Assembly (NCBI GenBank): GCA_031409815.1
Contig: JANNXV010000011.1
Coordinates: 16,005 to 80,004, forward strand
Direction: 5' to 3'
Length of the DNA stretch: 64,000 nucleotides
DNA from: JANLUX01 sp031409815
GTDB lineage: Bacteria > Bacteroidota > Bacteroidia > AKYH767-A > OLB10
Positions 61,901 through 64,000 of this stretch are shown in pieces (within the stretch, counting starts at the first letter, position 1; every line of letters begins with the position of its first letter). The translations under genes and the position numbers were made by a program. A model generated the notes under the pieces. That model saw only the letters and a program-made list of their open reading frames with translations, searched no databases and was not told where the DNA came from.

Positions 61901-64000
61901 TATGGACATCTCCATGGAATGACTATAGAATAAGAGCATTTGATCTTACAGGTAATTTAGTATTTACCAGCCCTGTAATTCCATTCCCTTGTATTGGGCA
62001 CGACATAGCAGCCGGTGCAGGTCGTCTTTGGCTGGCTTCTGAAGGCTGTACACCTGATCAAATTTATTCTTTAGAAATTATCGGTGGAGCAATTGATCAG
62101 ATTGTTGAATGTGGTAGCGTATATGTTGATCCGGGTTATGTAGTTACTGATGATTGTGGAACTGCTAGCGTAGTTGTAACAGGATCAGTTAATACAAGTA
62201 TCCCTGGAGTTTATACCATTACCTACGTTGCAACTGATGGCTGTAATAATAGTGCTACCTATACCCGAACAGTTACTGTTCTTGATCGCGTAGCTCCTTT
62301 CTGGTTGACTCAACCAGGACCTAATATGACGGTTGATTGCGACAGTCTGGTGGTATTTACACCTCCAACTGCATCCGATGCATGTACAATGGCAACCGTT
62401 AATGTCGTTTCAGATATAACAACACCAGGTGGTCTTTGCCCAGGCTCATATAGCAGAACTATAACATGGGATGCTACTGACCTTGCCGGTAATCATAGTG
62501 TTCAGGTAAGCCAGACAATCACAATGAACGATTGTTCGGCTCCTCTGATAACTTGTCCAGGTAACATAACAGTATGCAATGATCCAGAACAATGCGGAGC
62601 AAGTGTAAACCCAGGCGTAGCAACAGCAACAGATAATTGTGGAGTAGCAGGAGTAGTAGGAGTTAGAAGCGATGCAGCTTTATTGTCAGCACCGTATCCT
62701 GTAGGTACCACAACAATTGTATGGACAGCAACAGATGTACATGGAAACACCGCAACCTGTACTCAGACTATCACAGTAAATGATTGTGAGGCACCAGTAA
62801 TTACTTGCGGACCGCCAGTAACTTACAATTCAACAAACGGATCTTGCTGTGTTGACTTATGTCCATCACAAATAGGTTTTGCTGGAAGCTTTGCACCAGC
62901 TAATTGGAGTGTAATAACTAATGGAGGTAACGGATCAGTAAATGCTGCCGGTGCTCCAGCATCAATTAGCATGACCAGTAGTAACACAGGATCTCTTGCT
63001 TACATCAGTACTGATTATCGTATCACCGTGCCATGTAGCGGCACCATCAACTTTAACTGGAATTATCATACTGACGATATAAACGGACCATTCTATGATC
63101 CATTTGGCTATACATTAAACGGAGTATTTACTAAAGTAACTGTAGACTGTGGATTTAACTGCGGAGCAGTAAACCAGAATGGCTCAAACAGTGTAACTGT
63201 AAATGCTGGCGATGTGTTTTCGTTTAGTCTTCCTGCAACTGACGATCAGTTAGGTGCATCTGTAAATGTAATTTCAGGTTTCTCGGCAGGATCAGGAGTT
63301 TATGCAACAGCAACGGATAATTGTGGAATACAAAGTATTACTAGTAATCATACAGGTTGTTTCCCTTCTGGTACTACAACTGTAACGTGGACAGCAACTG
63401 ATATTCATGGTAACACTAGTACTTGTACTCAATTGGTAACTGTAGTTTGCTGTCACAATACCGCATCTTACGATACAGTTTCAACTTGTCCAACATATAC
63501 TTGGAACGGAAATACTTATAGCACATCTGGAGATTACAGCGCAGGACCATTCCCTATTGCTGGCGGATGCGATTCAATAGCGTATTTGCATTTAACTATT
63601 ACTACACCGGTTGCGGGTCCAATATCAGGTATTGCAATTCAATGTGTTCCTAACACAGCTGGAGGCACACCATTTTCTATTCCGGCAATTCCTGGTTCAA
63701 GCTATTTCTGGACCATTCCTGCAGGCGCCACAATTTCTGTTGGTCAGGGTACAAATTCAATTTATATCATATGGCCAGCAGCCACCATTAACAAAGGAGT
63801 TAAAGGTCCTGTTTGCGTTACTGTAAGCAATAATTGCGGTACTTCAACAATATGTTTGAACATCGACATTGAGACTGTAAAACCAGGTCAGCCTTATTCA
63901 GTTAGTGGTTCGACAAGAGCATGTCCTGGTGATGTGGCTACCTATTCGATTGCACCGGTTCAACGTTCTTGCTATTATCTATGGACAGTTCCTACAGGTG
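55975..64000 (+). CDS. Giant secreted HYR-like repeat protein, 3' end beyond the window
   Basis: Open without a stop for at least 2675 codons to the window end. Signal peptide about 1-38, ending SVTCARAQ. About 39-340 is a propeller-like region; 345-430 a PKD-like domain (SNSPICPGATLELYANATGG). Residues 433-1794 are 11 HYR-like units with an 81-residue period, each with DTHGP, a CP.D....C start, ATATDDCSG and (G)NCAGNY then RTWTATDNCGN. About 1803-2040 is a beta-propeller-like segment (THGHGIAYDTDRNTLWVTDDEG); about 2045-2100 a DUF5011/Cry22-type Ig domain (YVDPGYVVTDDCG); then more HYR-like units and PKD-like domains with TWNGNTYSTSGDYS. Many cysteines point to disulphide stabilised export. 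It is probably a T9SS adhesin whose sorting domain is outside the window. Confidence 0.92.
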   Translation, partial: MKKTLTKIRLRKTPWMVSLGMIVAIIGIMLSVTCARAQTPFTTQNLVVLQVGDGSSALTGSSTPVSLQEYTTGGGFVNTHAIPSVGNPKLTMSGTGSSEGQITRSADYSSIVLAGYDVIPGQQSSGSASNVVPRVIGTMDATGAYSSTLSSATYYSGNAFRSAAADCNDYWGTGTGANSGINYFGNGPVSNVSLTVTNTRVANVYNGQLYFSTGNTFFGIYKVGAGKPTTAGEISTVEINTGTGSSPFAFAFNAAGNICYIADARTNGLGGVQKWVYSAGSWSLAYTLSVGANKGAVGLTVDFTNDPVIYATTTTSISSQLVTITDNGAGSPFAVLATAPANTVFRGVAFAPIPPPAVNPTSNSPICPGATLELYANATGGPTLTYSWTGVGTFNPSTTVSDPTVTGAASGLYSVTVSNGCVSTSGSTTVVLDNTPPEITCPGNVTLDCAADHSPTAAGSATATDNCGSTTISHTDATTPGNCAGNYVITRTWTATDGNNNSVSCTQTINVTDTHGPILTGVPADATADCASVPAAATVTATDDCSGLSGSGGNSVSGVIDNNDLVWTAYGFPAVYDLYTFTMSASGNYDFSHIVNITQGTPQIVNLYFFAGNFNPNVQGGFFFGSGISNYTHFFNAGTYQVVVVQNYLSTINSGNPFSANYTLTINPSMGNPGSVSFGGGSGVALTETTTAGNCAGNYILHRTWTAADNCGNATAATQNITVTDTHGPTISCPADASRDCAADHTSASTGTATATDDCSGVASITQSDATAAGNCAGNYVISRTWTATDNCGNSSSCVQTITVTDTHGPIISCPANVTVDCTADNTPAATGTATATDDCSGVASISGVDAISPGNCAGNYVINRLWIATDSCGNSSTCTQTITVTDTHGPILTGVPADATADCANIPAAATVTAADDCSGVNTAGVVLTTSTSNTGACNAYTMDPACNTQFVDISSTGTLIIGSCDDCFSGVLSPFAGTFRYNCTNYSNIVVSNNGYIGFGGEAFNAGTPGFSEYVNNPLPYGSADVACAWWDDLYLGTVHIQTIGTKTIIQWTLQGQFPVNPSSGTITVQAILDASDNSIKFLYPDAVFANGQSGIDFAASATIGLNFIGGTAVQYSYNTASITNGQCIAFTPAATCAGNYIIHNTWTATDNCGNATSASQNITVTDTHGPTITCPADANIDCTADNTPAATGTATATDDCSGVASITKSDAIGLGNCAGNYQITRTWTATDNCGNSSSCVQTINVTDTHGPIISCPSDASVDCSADHTSASTGTATATDDCSGVASITQSDATAAGNCAGNYQITRTWTATDNCGNSSSCVQTITVTDTQGPIISCPADANLDCTADNTSAATGTATATDDCSGVASITQSDATAAGNCAGNYVISRTWTATDNCGNASSCVQTINVTDTHGPIISCPADANLDCTADNTSAANGTATATDDCSGVASITQSDATAAGNCAGNYVISRTWTATDNCGNSSSCVQTITVTDTHGPILAGVPADATADCASIPAAATVTATDDCSGFTGNGGNSVSGVIDNNDPSWTCFGPNVVYDLYSFTVTASGNYDFTQIVSWNQGTPAVGDFYVYSTASPFDPNNCNNYIFFQYFPNFGQGTNNYTHFLNAGSYQVAIIQGWFSTSNSGFPFSANYLLNINPSIGNAGSVSFGGGSGVALTETTTAGNCAGNYILHLTWTATDNCGNATSATQNITVTDTHGPIITCPADAARDCAADHTSASTGTATATDDCSGVASITESDSTVAGNCPSNYIIIRTWTATDNCGNSSTCQQTITVTDTHAPTLTLNAAGGPLTGLGSMNTYYPLVPGSPNGGVTHGHGIAYDTDRNTLWVTDDEGIDDVREYAATQPNFSVLPQLSSFHPAGLNSSIEGIAFDATDNTLWIIDNSGHVVHYSRSGVALPGGFNVFIGGTFGIALQGNYFWIDNGNTVYRYNKVGGAYTGVNFFVGQLTVSYDPERNLLWTSPWNDYRIRAFDLTGNLVFTSPVIPFPCIGHDIAAGAGRLWLASEGCTPDQIYSLEIIGGAIDQIVECGSVYVDPGYVVTDDCGTASVVVTGSVNTSIPGVYTITYVATDGCNNSATYTRTVTVLDRVAPFWLTQPGPNMTVDCDSLVVFTPPTASDACTMATVNVVSDITTPGGLCPGSYSRTITWDATDLAGNHSVQVSQTITMNDCSAPLITCPGNITVCNDPEQCGASVNPGVATATDNCGVAGVVGVRSDAALLSAPYPVGTTTIVWTATDVHGNTATCTQTITVNDCEAPVITCGPPVTYNSTNGSCCVDLCPSQIGFAGSFAPANWSVITNGGNGSVNAAGAPASISMTSSNTGSLAYISTDYRITVPCSGTINFNWNYHTDDINGPFYDPFGYTLNGVFTKVTVDCGFNCGAVNQNGSNSVTVNAGDVFSFSLPATDDQLGASVNVISGFSAGSGVYATATDNCGIQSITSNHTGCFPSGTTTVTWTATDIHGNTSTCTQLVTVVCCHNTASYDTVSTCPTYTWNGNTYSTSGDYSAGPFPIAGGCDSIAYLHLTITTPVAGPISGIAIQCVPNTAGGTPFSIPAIPGSSYFWTIPAGATISVGQGTNSIYIIWPAATINKGVKGPVCVTVSNNCGTSTICLNIDIETVKPGQPYSVSGSTRACPGDVATYSIAPVQRSCYYLWTVPTG
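57271..61356 (+). repeat. Eleven tandem HYR-like repeat units
   Basis: Units begin (at the DT/DN aspartate codon) at 57271, 57511, 58147, 58390, 58633, 59479, 59722, 59965, 60208, 60451 and 61114. Eight are 80 or 81 codons; the units at 57511, 58633 and 60451 are 212, 282 and 221 codons because of inserts of about 131, 201 and 140 residues. Between copies the DNA is nearly identical over long stretches, for example GATGATTGCAGTGGTGTTGC, indicating recent tandem duplication or recombination. Confidence 0.9.

Overview
The window is chromosomal DNA of a Bacteroidota bacterium; the order cannot be fixed from sequence alone. The evidence is several secreted proteins with type IX secretion (T9SS) C-terminal sorting domains, a GldA-type gliding ABC ATPase, SprB-like and HYR-like giant surface proteins, DUF4271/DUF5777 genes, the hemD-rnpA-yidD-ctpA gene order, and promoter -7 boxes of the Bacteroidota type (TAnnTTTG) in front of many genes, including both tRNAs. 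Base composition is AT-rich and no phage, plasmid or rRNA genes are seen.

Layout. 1-6.7 kb: the 3' part of metG, then thrA-thrB-thrC for threonine synthesis from aspartate. 6.7-11 kb: a secreted endonuclease I, a tRNA-Arg(CCT) followed at once by a GIY-YIG nuclease and a second, hairpin-invaded copy of the same tRNA, a secreted kelch protein and a DUF4160/DUF2442 pair. 11-14.8 kb: metK, gldA, a 2-hydroxyacid dehydrogenase and a RidA-family gene. 14.9-22.4 kb: a secreted T9SS protein flanked by hairpins and a ridA tail remnant, a penicillin-amidase-like acylase, a polysaccharide flippase, acylphosphatase, enoyl-CoA hydratase and a stand-alone B12-binding domain. 22.4-28.5 kb: a giant membrane histidine kinase, a biotin carrier protein, an exported superoxide dismutase and MeaB. 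28.5-36.2 kb, all on the minus strand: TPR protein, O-antigen ligase-like protein, S41 protease, yidD, rnpA, hemD, DUF4271, a DUF5777 barrel and YceI. 36.4-43.5 kb: an M1 aminopeptidase, a broken REP-associated transposase with its palindromes, secreted proteins, an L,D-transpeptidase and a glutaryl-CoA-dehydrogenase-like enzyme. 43.6-48.3 kb: tRNA-Cys, recJ and a three-gene ABC importer. 48.5-64 kb: two giant secreted multidomain genes, the second (at least 2675 codons) running off the window end.

Metabolic links: the B12-binding mutase domain, MeaB, biotin carrier, enoyl-CoA hydratase and acyl-CoA dehydrogenase fit branched-chain/propionyl-CoA and glutaryl-CoA breakdown. Flippase, O-antigen ligase, L,D-transpeptidase and S41 protease serve the envelope. 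The secreted genes fit a surface-attached, polymer-degrading or gliding life style.

The most unusual content is structural. At least six kinds of imperfect or perfect hairpin repeat occur, one of them absorbed in frame into metG and two inserted into the D- and T-loops of the extra tRNA-Arg. At three loci the 3' end of a gene (tRNA-Arg, ridA-like, M1 peptidase) is present a second time, diverged, on the far side of a one-gene cargo (GIY-YIG nuclease, T9SS protein, RAYT transposase); at the two protein loci palindromes stand at the boundaries. The giant terminal gene carries 11 HYR-like units with an 81-residue period, and three of these units host extra nested domains.
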